A DNA stretch of 57,736 nt from the NCBI GenBank assembly GCA_002347285.1, contig DDXW01000003.1, positions 1 to 57,736 of the forward strand, in the 5' to 3' direction. Below, piece after piece: positions 39,461 to 49,263 of this stretch; position 1 is the first letter of the stretch; each line of letters begins with the position of its first letter. This DNA is from Rhodocyclaceae bacterium UBA2250. GTDB taxonomy: Bacteria; Pseudomonadota; Gammaproteobacteria; Burkholderiales; Rhodocyclaceae. The position numbers and the translations under genes were made by a program. Below the pieces are notes generated by a model. The model was not told the origin of the DNA, searched no databases, and saw only the letters and a list, made by a program, of their open reading frames with translations.

Positions 39461-40663
39461 ATGAAGCCGTCTGACACGCTGCGCTTCGCCAGCCGCGCCG
39501 CGGCCGGCTATCCGCTGCGCACCTTCCTGATGGTGCTGGCGATGAGCATCGGCGTCGCCGCCGTCGTCGTGCTCACCGCGCTCGGCGACGGCGCACGGCG
39601 CTACGTGGTCAACGAGTTCGCCTCGCTCGGCACCAACCTCGTCATCGTCCTGCCCGGCCGCTCGGAGACCGGCGGCTTCAATCCGGCCAACGCGATCACC
39701 AGCACGCCGCGCGACCTGACCGCCGACGACGCGCAGGCGATCACGCGCGCGCCGGCGGTGCTGCGCAGCGCGCCGATCACCATCGGCACCTCGGAAGCGG
39801 TGTGGAGCGGCAGGCTGCGCGACGTCACCATCGTCGGCACCACTCCCGACTACCTCAGGCTGCGCCGCATGGACTTGGCGCAGGGCCGCTTCCTGCCGGC
39901 CGACGAGCCGAACGCGGCGGTCGCGGTGATCGGCGCGAAGATCCAGGCCGAGCTGTTCGGCGCCGAAGCCGCGATCGGCAAGGTGCTGCGCATCGGCGAC
40001 CGGCGCGTGCGCGTCATCGGCGTGCTGGCGCAGAGCGGCCAGGGGCTCGGCATGAACGCCGACGAGGTGGTGATCCTGCCGGTCGCCGTGGCGCAGGCGA
40101 TGTTCGACACCAATACCCTGTTCCGCATCCTGGTCGAGGCCAAGGGGCGTGCGCTGCTCGAGCAGGCCAAGGCGCAGACGCTCGAGATCGTCAAGGCGCG
40201 CCACGACGGCGAGGAGGACGTCACCGTGATCACGCAGGACGCCGTGCTGGAGACCTTCGACCGCATCCTCGGCACGCTGACCTATGGCGTCGCCGGCATC
40301 GCCGCGATCAGCCTCGCGGTCGCCGGCATCCTCGTCATGAACGTGATGCTCGTCGCCGTCACGCAGCGCACCGGCGAGATCGGCCTGCTGAAGGCGCTGG
40401 GCGCGGAAGACAATGCGATCCGCAACGCTTTCCTTACCGAGGCGGCGCTGCTCTCGGCCACCGGCGCGGTGGCCGGCTACCTGCTCGGCCAGGGCGGCGC
40501 CTTCGCGCTGCGCACCGCGCTGCCGGTGCTGCCCGCCTATCCGCCCGACTGGGCGGTGATCGCCGCGCTGGCCACGGCGCTGGTCACCGGCCTGCTGTTC
40601 GGCGTGATGCCGGCGCGCCGCGCCGCGCGGCTCGACGCGGTGCAGGCGCTCGCCAAGAGGTAG
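39461..40663 (+). CDS. ABC transporter permease, MacB-like (first of two)
   Basis: A 400-residue permease with the MacB fold: one N-terminal membrane segment (FLMVLAMSIGVAAVVVLTAL), a large periplasmic domain (about 50-275) and three C-terminal segments (YGVAGIAAISLAVAGILVMN onward). The coupling-region motif VTQRTGEIGLLKALGAEDNAI and closing GVMPARRAARLDAVQALAK are typical. It starts 7 bases after the ATPase gene and differs substantially from the next permease, so the pair probably forms a heterodimer. Confidence 0.88.
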   Translation: MKPSDTLRFASRAAAGYPLRTFLMVLAMSIGVAAVVVLTALGDGARRYVVNEFASLGTNLVIVLPGRSETGGFNPANAITSTPRDLTADDAQAITRAPAVLRSAPITIGTSEAVWSGRLRDVTIVGTTPDYLRLRRMDLAQGRFLPADEPNAAVAVIGAKIQAELFGAEAAIGKVLRIGDRRVRVIGVLAQSGQGLGMNADEVVILPVAVAQAMFDTNTLFRILVEAKGRALLEQAKAQTLEIVKARHDGEEDVTVITQDAVLETFDRILGTLTYGVAGIAAISLAVAGILVMNVMLVAVTQRTGEIGLLKALGAEDNAIRNAFLTEAALLSATGAVAGYLLGQGGAFALRTALPVLPAYPPDWAVIAALATALVTGLLFGVMPARRAARLDAVQALAKR

Positions 40664-40666
40664 GCC

Positions 40667-41866
40667 ATGCGCGCCGTCGACCTGTTCCTCCTCGCCGCCC
40701 GCTCCCTCACCGCGCACCGGCTGCGCAGCTTTCTGACGTTGCTCGGCATCGCCGTCGGCATCGCGGCGGTGATCCTGCTCACCAGCATCGGCGAGGGCGT
40801 GCACCGCTTCGTGCTCGCCGAGTTCACGCAGTTCGGCACCAACGTCATCGAGATCGCGCCGGGCAAGACGCGCGCCAGCGGCGGCCCCGGCGGCCTGCAG
40901 ACCACCGTGCGCCTGCTCACCCTCGACGACGTCGAGGCCCTCGCGCGCGTGCCGGGCGTCGCCGCCGCCTCGCCCAACGTCTGGGGCAACTCGGAGGTCG
41001 GGGCGAACGGCCGCCTGCGCCGCACCATGGTGCAGGGCGTCGGCCCCGGCACGCTCGAGATCATGAAGATGACGCTGCAAAGCGGCAGCTTCCTGCCCGA
41101 CGAAGGCCTTGCGCAGGCGCGCGCGCTGGCGGTGCTCGGCCCCAAGCTCAAGCAGGAGCTGTTCGGCGGCGAGCCGGCGCTCGGCCAGCGCCTGCGCATC
41201 GGCGGCATGCAGTTCCGCATCGTCGGCGTGGCGGCGCCGAAGGGCCAGTTCCTCGGCATGGACCTCGACGACACGGTGTTCATCCCGACCGCGCGCGCCC
41301 TCGAGCTCTACAACCGCGAGGGCCTGATGCGCATCCACCTCTCCTATCGCGAGTGGCTGGCGGCGGCGACGGTCGCTGAACGCGTCAAGGCGGTGCTGAC
41401 CGAGCGGCACGGCCGCGAGGACTTCACGCTGACGACGCAGGAGGACATGCTGCGCACGCTGTCGAAGATCCTCAACGTGCTGACGCTGGCGGTCGGCGCG
41501 CTCGGCGGGATATCCCTGTTAGTAGGAGGCGTCGGCATCGTCACGATCATGACCATCGCCGTCACCGAGCGCACCAACGAGATCGGCCTGCTCAAGGCAT
41601 TGGGCGCCAGGGAACGGACCATCCTCGGCATCTTCCTCGGCGAGGCGGTCGCGCTGTCGGCGCTCGGCGGCGTGGTCGGCCTCGCGCTCGGCATCGGCAT
41701 CGCCCAGCTCGCCCACCTGCTGTTCCCCGCGCTGCCGGTGCAGACGCCGCTGTTCTTCGTGCTGCTCGCGGAGGGCGTCGCGGTGTTCATCGGGCTCGCC
41801 GCCGGCGTGCTGCCGGCGCGCAACGCCGCGCGCCTCGATCCGGTCGAGGCCCTCAGGGCGGAATAG
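40667..41866 (+). CDS. ABC transporter permease, MacB-like (second of two)
   Basis: A 399-residue paralogue of the preceding permease: N-terminal segment in LRSFLTLLGIAVGIAAVILL, periplasmic domain with QFGTNVIEIAPGKT, then GGISLLVGGVGIVTIMTIAV, coupling motif VTERTNEIGLLKALGARERT and ending VLPARNAARLDPVEALRAE. It starts 3 bases after its neighbour. Its stop codon is directly followed by a perfect 23-bp dispersed repeat. Substrate is unknown; the MacAB family exports macrolides, peptides or lipopeptides. Confidence 0.88.
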   Translation: MRAVDLFLLAARSLTAHRLRSFLTLLGIAVGIAAVILLTSIGEGVHRFVLAEFTQFGTNVIEIAPGKTRASGGPGGLQTTVRLLTLDDVEALARVPGVAAASPNVWGNSEVGANGRLRRTMVQGVGPGTLEIMKMTLQSGSFLPDEGLAQARALAVLGPKLKQELFGGEPALGQRLRIGGMQFRIVGVAAPKGQFLGMDLDDTVFIPTARALELYNREGLMRIHLSYREWLAAATVAERVKAVLTERHGREDFTLTTQEDMLRTLSKILNVLTLAVGALGGISLLVGGVGIVTIMTIAVTERTNEIGLLKALGARERTILGIFLGEAVALSALGGVVGLALGIGIAQLAHLLFPALPVQTPLFFVLLAEGVAVFIGLAAGVLPARNAARLDPVEALRAE

Positions 41867-41889
41867 AAACTCGGCGCCGGCGGGGCGGC
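41867..41889 (+). repeat. 23-bp dispersed repeat, perfect copy, abutting permease stop codon
   Basis: Exact consensus match starting at the base after the TAG of the second permease gene. Intergenic. Confidence 0.8.
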
Positions 41890-41993
41890 CGTCTGAACTT
41901 CAACAGCCGGCAGATTCGTAAACCGGAGCTGATTGCCTGTTGCCTGCACCAGCCACTACTTGCTACCACCAATCAGCCATATTGCGATGGACA

Positions 41994-42236
41994 TTAGGAG
42001 CCAAGCAGCTTCTGCATTTTTGTCTGCAACGTGCTCTTATCGAATGGTTTCACGAGAAAATCGGATGCACCGGCTTTCAGGCTATCCACGACAAGTTCCT
42101 TGCCGCTCTGGCCGGTGATCATGATCACCGGGATGTCGGCTGAACTTGCGACGGCTTTCAAGCGCCTCGTCGTTTCTATGCCGTCGATGTCCGGAAGATT
42201 GAAGTCCATCAGGATGATGGTCCGGGTGCTCGTCTG
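41994..42236 (-). pseudogene. Truncated response regulator receiver domain
   Basis: The minus-strand frame ends with a clear receiver-domain C-terminal two-thirds: ILMDFNLPDIDGIETTRRLK with the phospho-acceptor Asp, VIMITGQSGKELVVDSLKAG with the conserved Thr, and DFLVKPFDKSTLQTKMQKLL with the conserved Lys. The first strand-helix and the acidic pocket that should precede are missing. The frame upstream of about 42236 is unrelated, AT-richer sequence. A start-less fragment of a CheY-like protein, so recorded as a pseudogene. It has no partner kinase nearby. Confidence 0.7.
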
Positions 42237-42470
42237 TGTTACGAACAACGGAATGGCGAGGTAAGCGCGGCACTGTGGCTTGAAGCCCCGGCAATATGTA
42301 AGCCATGATGGCTGTCGTGTAAGCTGCAAAATGCAGCCTCGATCATCGCCAAGCGGTTGCAGTTGTTTCCAAGGGCTTCCGCTTCTGGCTGATCTCGGAC
42401 GGTTTAAATGGCAGTTTTTTTCATTGATTGGAGTCTGGTTGTTTGAAAAAGGAGCGCATGCCGCCTCTCC
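42237..42470. other. Non-coding, AT-richer stretch between two gene remnants
   Basis: About 230 bases between the response-regulator fragment and the CusB fragment. Base composition is lower in GC than the flanks, with a T-run near 42415. I looked for transposase or insertion-sequence ends and found no convincing match; frames here read without recognisable protein families. Confidence 0.4.
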
Positions 42471-42473
42471 GGA

Positions 42474-42878
42474 CCGCGTCTTCGACGGCAAGGTGAGCTA
42501 CATCTACCCGACGCTCAACGCACAGACACGCACGGTGCCGGTGCGCATCGAGCTGCCCAACGTGGCCGGCCTGCTGCGGCCGGGCATGTATGCGAACGCC
42601 GAGCTCTACTCTGCCGTGATGGAAGGGGCGGTGGAGCGCGTGCGGCCGAAGATGATGACGGTGGTCGCGATCATGGCGGGCCTCTTGCCGATCATGTGGA
42701 GCGTCGGCGCCGGCTCGGAGGTGATGCGCCGCATCGCCGCGCCGATGGTCGGCGGCATGGTGTCGTCGACCCTGCTGACCCTGATCGTCATCCCGCCATC
42801 TATGCGTTGGTCGAGGAGTTCAGGCTGGCCGCGGCGCGCAGAAGCCGGCGCTTGGCGAACTCGGTGCAGAGGATGTAG
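42474..42878 (+). pseudogene. CusB-CusA chimeric remnant of a heavy-metal RND efflux system
   Basis: Residues DGKVSYIYPTLNAQTRTVPV and ELPNVAGLLRPGMYANAEL are the late part of a CusB-type adaptor. Without a stop they run into the end of a CusA-type pump: EGAVERVRPKMMTVVAIMAG, then GSEVMRRIAAPMVGGMVSST. Everything between (end of CusB and nearly all of the 1000-residue CusA) has been deleted in frame. A further one-base loss near 42795 shifts the final CusA residues (expected IPAIYALVEEF) into another frame that ends at 42878. The remnant overlaps the end of the convergent P-type ATPase gene. Confidence 0.78.
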
Positions 42879-45370
42879 CCGGCGGTGACGCCGATCATCG
42901 CGACCATGAGGTGCCAGGGAAGCGGCACGAAGCTGAAGATGGTGATGGCATGGCCGAGGTAGGGCAGGCTGATCGCCAGTGCGCCGACGACGAGGGTCGA
43001 CCACAGCAGGAGCGGGCTCGGCCGGCTCTTCAGGCACGGGCCATGGGTGCGCAGGACCAGCACCACCGCCAGCTCGGTGAGCAGGGAAACGACGAACCAG
43101 GCCGTCTGGAAGGTCGCTTCGTCGGCGGCGAAGACGCGGAACAGCAGGAAGAAAGTGAGCAGATCGAAGCAGGAACTGATCAGGCCGAACACCACCATGA
43201 AGCGCCGCACGCCGGCAACGTTCCAGCGCTGCACGCGGGTGATCGTGCCGGCATCGACGCGGTCGGTGGAGATGGCGATCGAAGGGATGTCCGAGAGGAG
43301 GTTATTGAGCAGGATCTGCTTGGCGGCAAGCGGCAGGAAGGGCAGCAGTGGCGTGACCAGCGCCATGCTCACCATGTTGCCGAAGTTGGCGCTGGTGGTG
43401 ATCGAGATGTACTTCAGCGTGTTGGCGAAGGTGCGCCGGCCCTCCTCGACGCCGCCGCGCAGCACGTCGAGGTCGGGGCGCAGCAGCACCACGTCGGCGC
43501 TCTCGCGCGCGACGTCGACCGCCTGATCGACGGAGATGCCGACGTCGGCGGCGTGCAGGGCCGGCGCGTCGTTGATGCCGTCGCCGAGGTAGCCGACGGC
43601 GTGGCCGCTGCGCTGCAGGGCGCGCACGATGCGCTCCTTCTGCTGCGGGTCGACCTCGACGAACAGATCCGTCCTGGCGGCCAGGTGCCAGAGGGCCTCG
43701 TCGCGCATCTGCGCGATCTCCTCCCCGGTGAGGATGGCGCGCGGGTCGAGGCCGACCGCCGCAGCGACGTGGGCGGTGACGTAGCGGTTGTCGCCGCTGA
43801 TGACCTTGATGCGCATGCCGAGGCGGGCGAGGTGATGGATCGCCGAGGCGGCCCCGGGCTTGGGCGGGTCAACGAAGAGCAGGAAGCCGGCGAAGGCCAT
43901 GCCCTGCTCGTCGCCGTGTCCGTAGTGCGCCTTGGCAGTTCCGCATTTCGTCGCTACGGCGAGCACGCGGTAGCCTGCCGCGCCCTTCTGCCGGTACCAG
44001 GCCTCGAGCCGCTCGCGCATCGCCGCGTCGATCGGCAGCTCGGCGTCGCCGCGCTGGATGGTGGTGCAGATCGACAGCACGTTGGCGAAGGCGCCCTTGG
44101 TGACGATGCGATGGTCGCCGCCATGCTCGCTCTCGGCAACGACGATGGTCAGCCGCTTGCGGATGAAGTCGTAGGGAATTTCGTCGATCTTGACGAGGCC
44201 GGTGCCGGCGAGGCCCGCCGCCGCGCCTGCCTTGACGATGGCCTCGTCCAGCGGGTTGTCGATGCCGGTTTCCAGCGCGGCATTGAGGTAGGCGAGCCGC
44301 ATCACCCGTTCCGACTGCGCACCGTCGGGATCGACGGCCGCGTCGAGCGACATGACGCCCTGGGTCAGCGTGCCGGTCTTGTCGGTGCACAGGATGTCCA
44401 TGCTGCCGAGGTTCTCGATGGCCTCGAGGCGGCGGATGATGACGCCCTTCTTCGCCATGACGCGCGCCCCGCGTGAGAGCGTGACGCTGACGATGGCAGG
44501 CAGCAGTTCGGGGGTCATGCCGACGGCGAGCGCCACGGCGAACAGCAGCGACTCGAGCGCCGGCCGGCCGAGGAACTGGTTGACGGCGAGGACGAACAGC
44601 ACGATGAACACCATCACGCGCACCAGCAGGGCGCCGAACTGGCGCACACCGCGCTGGAACTCGGTTTCTTCCGGCCGGGCGCTGAGCTGGTCGGCGATGG
44701 CGCCGTACAGCGTGTCGCGCCCGGTGCGTGCCACCAGAACCCGTGCGGTGCCGCTGCGCACCGAGGTGCCGAGAAAGACCGCGTTGGTGCGCGCCGCCAG
44801 CGGCGTTTCCGCCGGCAGCACGCCCGGCTGCTTCTCGACGGGAAAGGATTCGCCGGTCAGACTGGCCTCGCTCACCAGAAAGTCGGTGGCGGCGAGGACG
44901 ATGCCGTCGGCGGGCACGAGGTTGCCGGCCGAGAGCTCGATGACGTCGCCGGGCACGATCTCGCTGGCAGGAAGGATCCGGAGCCGGCCGTCGCGCAGCA
45001 CCTTCGCGGTCAACGCGAGGCGGCGGCGCAGCTCGGCCACGGCTGCGCTGGCGCGGTATTCCTGGAAAAAGCCGAGCAGTGTGCTGCCGAGGACGATGGC
45101 CAGAATGATCGCTGCGTCGCCCAGTTCGCGCAGAAACAGCGAGATGACTGCGCCGCACACCAGCACGAGGACCAGCGGGCTCGCGAACTGGCGCAGCAGC
45201 AGGCGCCCGGGCGTGGACTGGAGCTGGTCGACGACCGCATTCGGGCCGTGCGCGTGCAGACGCTCCGCCGCCTCCTGCGCCGGCAGCCCCTGGGCGTCCG
45301 TGCCCAGCCGGGAAAACAGGTCGGCGGCGCTGCAACTCCAGTACGCTTCGTTCGCTTTGCCGGCGTGCAT
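42800..45370 (-). CDS. mgtA: Magnesium-transporting P-type ATPase (MgtA, P3B type)
   Basis: An 856-residue inner-membrane pump predicted to import Mg2+. Order: N-terminal cytosolic segment, membrane pair (about 60-105), actuator domain with LTGES (171-175), membrane pair with GMTPELLP (284-291), phosphorylation site DKTGTLTQG at Asp330, nucleotide domain with KGAF, hinge GYLGDGINDAPAL, and six C-terminal membrane segments containing NNLLSDIPSI. This fits MgtA/MgtB. It lies 12 bases downstream of polA on the same strand, without the regulatory leader known from enteric mgtA. Its last 25 or so codons overlap the antisense CusA remnant, so the extreme C-terminus may derive from that recombination. 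Confidence 0.88.
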   Translation of the reverse strand: MHAGKANEAYWSCSAADLFSRLGTDAQGLPAQEAAERLHAHGPNAVVDQLQSTPGRLLLRQFASPLVLVLVCGAVISLFLRELGDAAIILAIVLGSTLLGFFQEYRASAAVAELRRRLALTAKVLRDGRLRILPASEIVPGDVIELSAGNLVPADGIVLAATDFLVSEASLTGESFPVEKQPGVLPAETPLAARTNAVFLGTSVRSGTARVLVARTGRDTLYGAIADQLSARPEETEFQRGVRQFGALLVRVMVFIVLFVLAVNQFLGRPALESLLFAVALAVGMTPELLPAIVSVTLSRGARVMAKKGVIIRRLEAIENLGSMDILCTDKTGTLTQGVMSLDAAVDPDGAQSERVMRLAYLNAALETGIDNPLDEAIVKAGAAAGLAGTGLVKIDEIPYDFIRKRLTIVVAESEHGGDHRIVTKGAFANVLSICTTIQRGDAELPIDAAMRERLEAWYRQKGAAGYRVLAVATKCGTAKAHYGHGDEQGMAFAGFLLFVDPPKPGAASAIHHLARLGMRIKVISGDNRYVTAHVAAAVGLDPRAILTGEEIAQMRDEALWHLAARTDLFVEVDPQQKERIVRALQRSGHAVGYLGDGINDAPALHAADVGISVDQAVDVARESADVVLLRPDLDVLRGGVEEGRRTFANTLKYISITTSANFGNMVSMALVTPLLPFLPLAAKQILLNNLLSDIPSIAISTDRVDAGTITRVQRWNVAGVRRFMVVFGLISSCFDLLTFFLLFRVFAADEATFQTAWFVVSLLTELAVVLVLRTHGPCLKSRPSPLLLWSTLVVGALAISLPYLGHAITIFSFVPLPWHLMVAMIGVTAGYILCTEFAKRRLLRAAASLNSSTNA

Positions 45371-45382
45371 GGCCGCGGACGG

Positions 45383-48109
45383 TCAGTGCGCCTCGTCCCA
45401 GTTGCCGCCGATGCCGACTTCGGCGACGAGCGGCACGGCGAGTTGGGCGACGCCGGCCATCAGCCGCGGCAGCGCGGCCTTGACGGCGGCCAGTTCGCCG
45501 TCGGGGACTTCGAGCACGAGTTCGTCGTGCACCTGCAGGATCAGTTGCGCTTGCAGCTTTTCCTGGTCGAGCCAGCGCTGCACGGCGATCATCGCCAGCT
45601 TGATCAGGTCGGCGGCGGTGCCCTGCATCGGCGCGTTGATCGCGGCGCGCTCGGCGGCCTGGCGGCGGCCGACGTTGCTGGAGCGGATCTCCGGCAGCCA
45701 CAGGCGGCGGCCGAAGACGGTCTCGACATACCCTTGCTCCCGTGCAACCCTGCGCGTCTCATCCATGTAGCGCGCGACGCCGGGATAGCGCGCGAAGTAG
45801 CGGTCGATGTAGGCCTGCGCGATGCCGCGCTCGACGTCGATCTGCTTGGCGAGGCCGAAGGCGCTCATGCCGTAGATCAGGCCGAAATTGATCGCCTTCG
45901 CCGCGCGGCGCTGGTCGGCCGTCACCTCGAGCGGCGTGATGCCGAACACCTCGGCGGCGGTGGCGCGATGCACGTCCTCGCCGCGCGCGAAGGCGCCGAG
46001 CAGGCCGGCGTCGTTGGAGAGGTGCGCCATGATGCGCAGTTCGATCTGCGAATAGTCGGCGCTGACGAGGCGGCTGCCGGGCGGCGCGACGAAGGCGGCG
46101 CGGATGCGGCGCCCCTCGGGCGTGCGGATCGGGATGTTCTGCAGGTTCGGGTCGGACGAGGCGAGCCGGCCGGTGACGGCGACGGCCTGCGCGTAGCTGG
46201 TATGCACGCGGCCGGTGGCGGGCGTCACCATCTTCGGCAGCTTGTCGGTATAGGTGCCCTTGAGCTTGGCGAGCGCACGGTGCTCGAGCAACCGCTTCGG
46301 CAGCGGGTAGTCCTCGGCGAGCTTCTGCAGCACCTCCTCGTCGGTCGAGGGCGTGCCCGAGGGCGTCTTCTTCACCACCGGCAGGCCGAGGTTGGTGAAC
46401 AGGATCTCGGCGAGCTGCTTGGGCGAATTGAGGTTGAAGGGCTGGCCGGCGAGCGCGTGCGCCGCCGCCTCGATCTCCATCAGCCGCCTGCCGAGCGCGT
46501 CGCTCTGCTGGGCGAGCGCCTGCGTGTCGATCAGCACGCCGGCGCGCTCCATGCGGAAGAGGATTTCGGCGACCGGCAGCTCGATCTCGCGGTAGAGCTG
46601 GTCGAGGCGCGGTTCGGCGGCGAGCCGCGGCGCGAGCGCCTGGTGCACGCGCAGCGTGACGTCGGCGTCCTCGGCCGCGTATTCCGCGGCGCGTTCGATC
46701 GCGACCTGCTCGAAGCCGATGCGGTTCGCGCCCTTGCCGGTGACGGCGTCGTAGCTGATCGTCGCGAGGCCGCAGTGACGAGAGGCCAGGGAACCGAGCT
46801 CGTGCGGCTGGTCGGATTCGAGCACGTAGGACTCGAGCAGCGTGTCGGCGGCGATGCCGCGCAAGGCGATGCCGTGATTGGCGAACACGTGGCGGTCGTA
46901 CTTGAGGTGCTGGCCGACTTTACTGTGCGCCGGCGACTCGAGCCAGGGCCGCAGCTTCTCGAGTGTCGCTTCGAGCGGCAGCTGATCCGGCGCACCGGCG
47001 TAGTGGTGACCGAGCGGCAGATAGGCCGCTGCACCCGCTTCGATGCAGAACGAGAGGCCGACCAGCCGGGCCTGCTGCGGGTCGAGCGCGGTGGTTTCGG
47101 TGTCGAGCGACACGAGTTCCGCGCTGTCGAGGCGCTGCAGCCAGTCGTCGAGCTGCGTTGCCGTGAGTATGCACTCATAGCCGGAGCGATCCGGCGCGGC
47201 GAGCGGCGCGTCGAAACTCGGCGCCGGCGAGGCGGCGGCGGGCGTTGTCCTGGCCGGCTTGGCGGGGATGGCATCGCCATCCAGTTCGCGCAGCCAGCTC
47301 TTGAAGCCGAGCTCGCCGTAGAGCGCGGCGAGCTTTTCCTTGTCCGGTGTGGTCGGCGTCAATTCGACCGCAGGCAGTTCGAGATCGCGGGCGACGGTGA
47401 CGAGCTTCTTTCCCAATGGCAGGAAGTCGAGGTGCTTGCGGAGGTTCTCGCCGACGACGCCCTTGATCTCGTCGGCGTGCGCGACGACGCCGTCGAGCGA
47501 GCCGTACTGCGCCAGCCACTTGACGGCGGTCTTCGGGCCGACCTTGGCGACGCCCGGCACGTTGTCCACCGCGTCGCCGATCAGCGCGAGATAGTCGACG
47601 ATGCGCTCCGGCGGCACGCCGAACTTGGCGGCGACGCCGGCCGCGTCGAGCCGCTCCTCGGTCATGGTGTTGACCAGCGTGACGCGGTCATCGACGAGCT
47701 GGGCGAGATCCTTGTCGCCGGTCGAGATCACGCAGTCCTCGCCGCGCGCCGCCGCCCGCGCGGCGAGCGTGCCGATCACGTCGTCGGCCTCGACGCCGTC
47801 GATGCACAAGAGCGGCCAGCCGAGCGCGCGGATGGCCTCGTGCAGCGGCGCGATCTGCGCGGCGAGGTCGTCGGGCATCGGCGGCCGGTGCGCCTTGTAG
47901 TCGGGGTACCAGTCGTCGCGGAAAGTCTTGCCCTTGGCATCGAAGACGATGGCGCGTTTGTCGGCGCTGGGGTAATCTGCCACCAGCCGGCGCAGCATGG
48001 CGAGGACGCCGTAGATCGCGCCGGTCGGCGCATTGGCGCGGCTGCGCAGGTCGGGCAGCGCATGGAAGGCGCGATACAGATACGAGGAACCGTCAACCAG
48101 CAGCAGCAT
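45383..48109 (-). CDS. polA: DNA polymerase I
   Basis: A 908-residue repair and Okazaki-fragment polymerase with all three domains. The 5'-3' exonuclease covers about 1-290 (LLLVDGSSYLYRAFHALPDL, GVEADDVIGTLAARA, STGDKDLAQLV). The 3'-5' exonuclease is intact (VSLDTETTALDP at Exo I, KYDRHVFANHG at Exo II, EYAAEDADVTLRVH at Exo III). The polymerase has motif A RLVSADYSQIELRIMAHLS, motif B RRAAKAINFGLIYGMSAFGL and motif C LILQVHDELVLEVP. A 22/23 dispersed repeat lies in the linker between the two exonuclease domains (ASPAPSF). The ATG at 48109 abuts the divergent LOG-family gene. Confidence 0.96.
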   Translation of the reverse strand: MLLLVDGSSYLYRAFHALPDLRSRANAPTGAIYGVLAMLRRLVADYPSADKRAIVFDAKGKTFRDDWYPDYKAHRPPMPDDLAAQIAPLHEAIRALGWPLLCIDGVEADDVIGTLAARAAARGEDCVISTGDKDLAQLVDDRVTLVNTMTEERLDAAGVAAKFGVPPERIVDYLALIGDAVDNVPGVAKVGPKTAVKWLAQYGSLDGVVAHADEIKGVVGENLRKHLDFLPLGKKLVTVARDLELPAVELTPTTPDKEKLAALYGELGFKSWLRELDGDAIPAKPARTTPAAASPAPSFDAPLAAPDRSGYECILTATQLDDWLQRLDSAELVSLDTETTALDPQQARLVGLSFCIEAGAAAYLPLGHHYAGAPDQLPLEATLEKLRPWLESPAHSKVGQHLKYDRHVFANHGIALRGIAADTLLESYVLESDQPHELGSLASRHCGLATISYDAVTGKGANRIGFEQVAIERAAEYAAEDADVTLRVHQALAPRLAAEPRLDQLYREIELPVAEILFRMERAGVLIDTQALAQQSDALGRRLMEIEAAAHALAGQPFNLNSPKQLAEILFTNLGLPVVKKTPSGTPSTDEEVLQKLAEDYPLPKRLLEHRALAKLKGTYTDKLPKMVTPATGRVHTSYAQAVAVTGRLASSDPNLQNIPIRTPEGRRIRAAFVAPPGSRLVSADYSQIELRIMAHLSNDAGLLGAFARGEDVHRATAAEVFGITPLEVTADQRRAAKAINFGLIYGMSAFGLAKQIDVERGIAQAYIDRYFARYPGVARYMDETRRVAREQGYVETVFGRRLWLPEIRSSNVGRRQAAERAAINAPMQGTAADLIKLAMIAVQRWLDQEKLQAQLILQVHDELVLEVPDGELAAVKAALPRLMAGVAQLAVPLVAEVGIGGNWDEAH
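47214..47236 (+). repeat. 23-bp dispersed repeat, 22/23, in polA interdomain linker
   Basis: One mismatch to consensus. Read on the gene strand as ASPAPSF between the two exonuclease domains, a variable linker in Pol I. Confidence 0.65.
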
Positions 48110-48137
48110 GGGGCAGGAGCATGAGGAGATCGATCGA

Positions 48138-48866
<729 letters not shown>

Positions 48867-48899
48867 ATAAAATCCGACTATCCATCCCGAGAAAACGCC

Positions 48900-49256
48900 A
48901 TGCGCCCCAACCCGTTCCGCTCACTGCTCGCGCTGCTGGCCGCCGCCTTCTCGCTGGCCGCCGCCGCGCAGACCCGGCCGCCCGACCTGCAGCCGCTGCC
49001 CGAACCGCCCCCGCCGCCGCCCGGCATGATCGACGACGCCTCACTGCAGCCGCAGATCACCATCAAGAAGCGCGGCGAGGACAAGGTCGAGGAATACCGC
49101 CTCAACAACCGGCTATACATGATCAAGGTGACCCCGCCGCACGGCGTGCCCTACTACCTGGTCGACCCGAAGGGCGACGGCGGCTTCGTGCGGGAGGATC
49201 TCGGCGTCGGCGACAAGGGCATCTCCGTGCCGCTGTGGGTCATCCACAGCTTCTGA
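48900..49256 (+). CDS. DUF2782 domain-containing secreted protein
   Basis: A 118-residue protein with an N-terminal signal peptide (SLLALLAAAFSLAAAAQ) followed by a proline-rich stretch (LQPLPEPPPPPPG) and the DUF2782 core ITIKKRGEDKVEEYRLNNRL, KVTPPHGVPYYLVD. Probably periplasmic. DUF2782 proteins commonly lie near polA and thrB in betaproteobacteria, which matches its position. Function is unknown. Confidence 0.78.
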   Translation: MRPNPFRSLLALLAAAFSLAAAAQTRPPDLQPLPEPPPPPPGMIDDASLQPQITIKKRGEDKVEEYRLNNRLYMIKVTPPHGVPYYLVDPKGDGGFVREDLGVGDKGISVPLWVIHSF

Positions 49257-49263
49257 CCGCGGC

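Noticed and set aside
42237..42470. Possible transposase remnant
   Set aside because: Frames were read in both directions; no DDE motif, terminal inverted repeats or family resemblance convincing enough to call.
46051..46073. Near-match (20/23) to the dispersed repeat in polA
   Set aside because: It falls on the universal motif A (LVSADYSQIEL) of DNA polymerase I, so the resemblance follows from protein conservation and GC-rich codon use.
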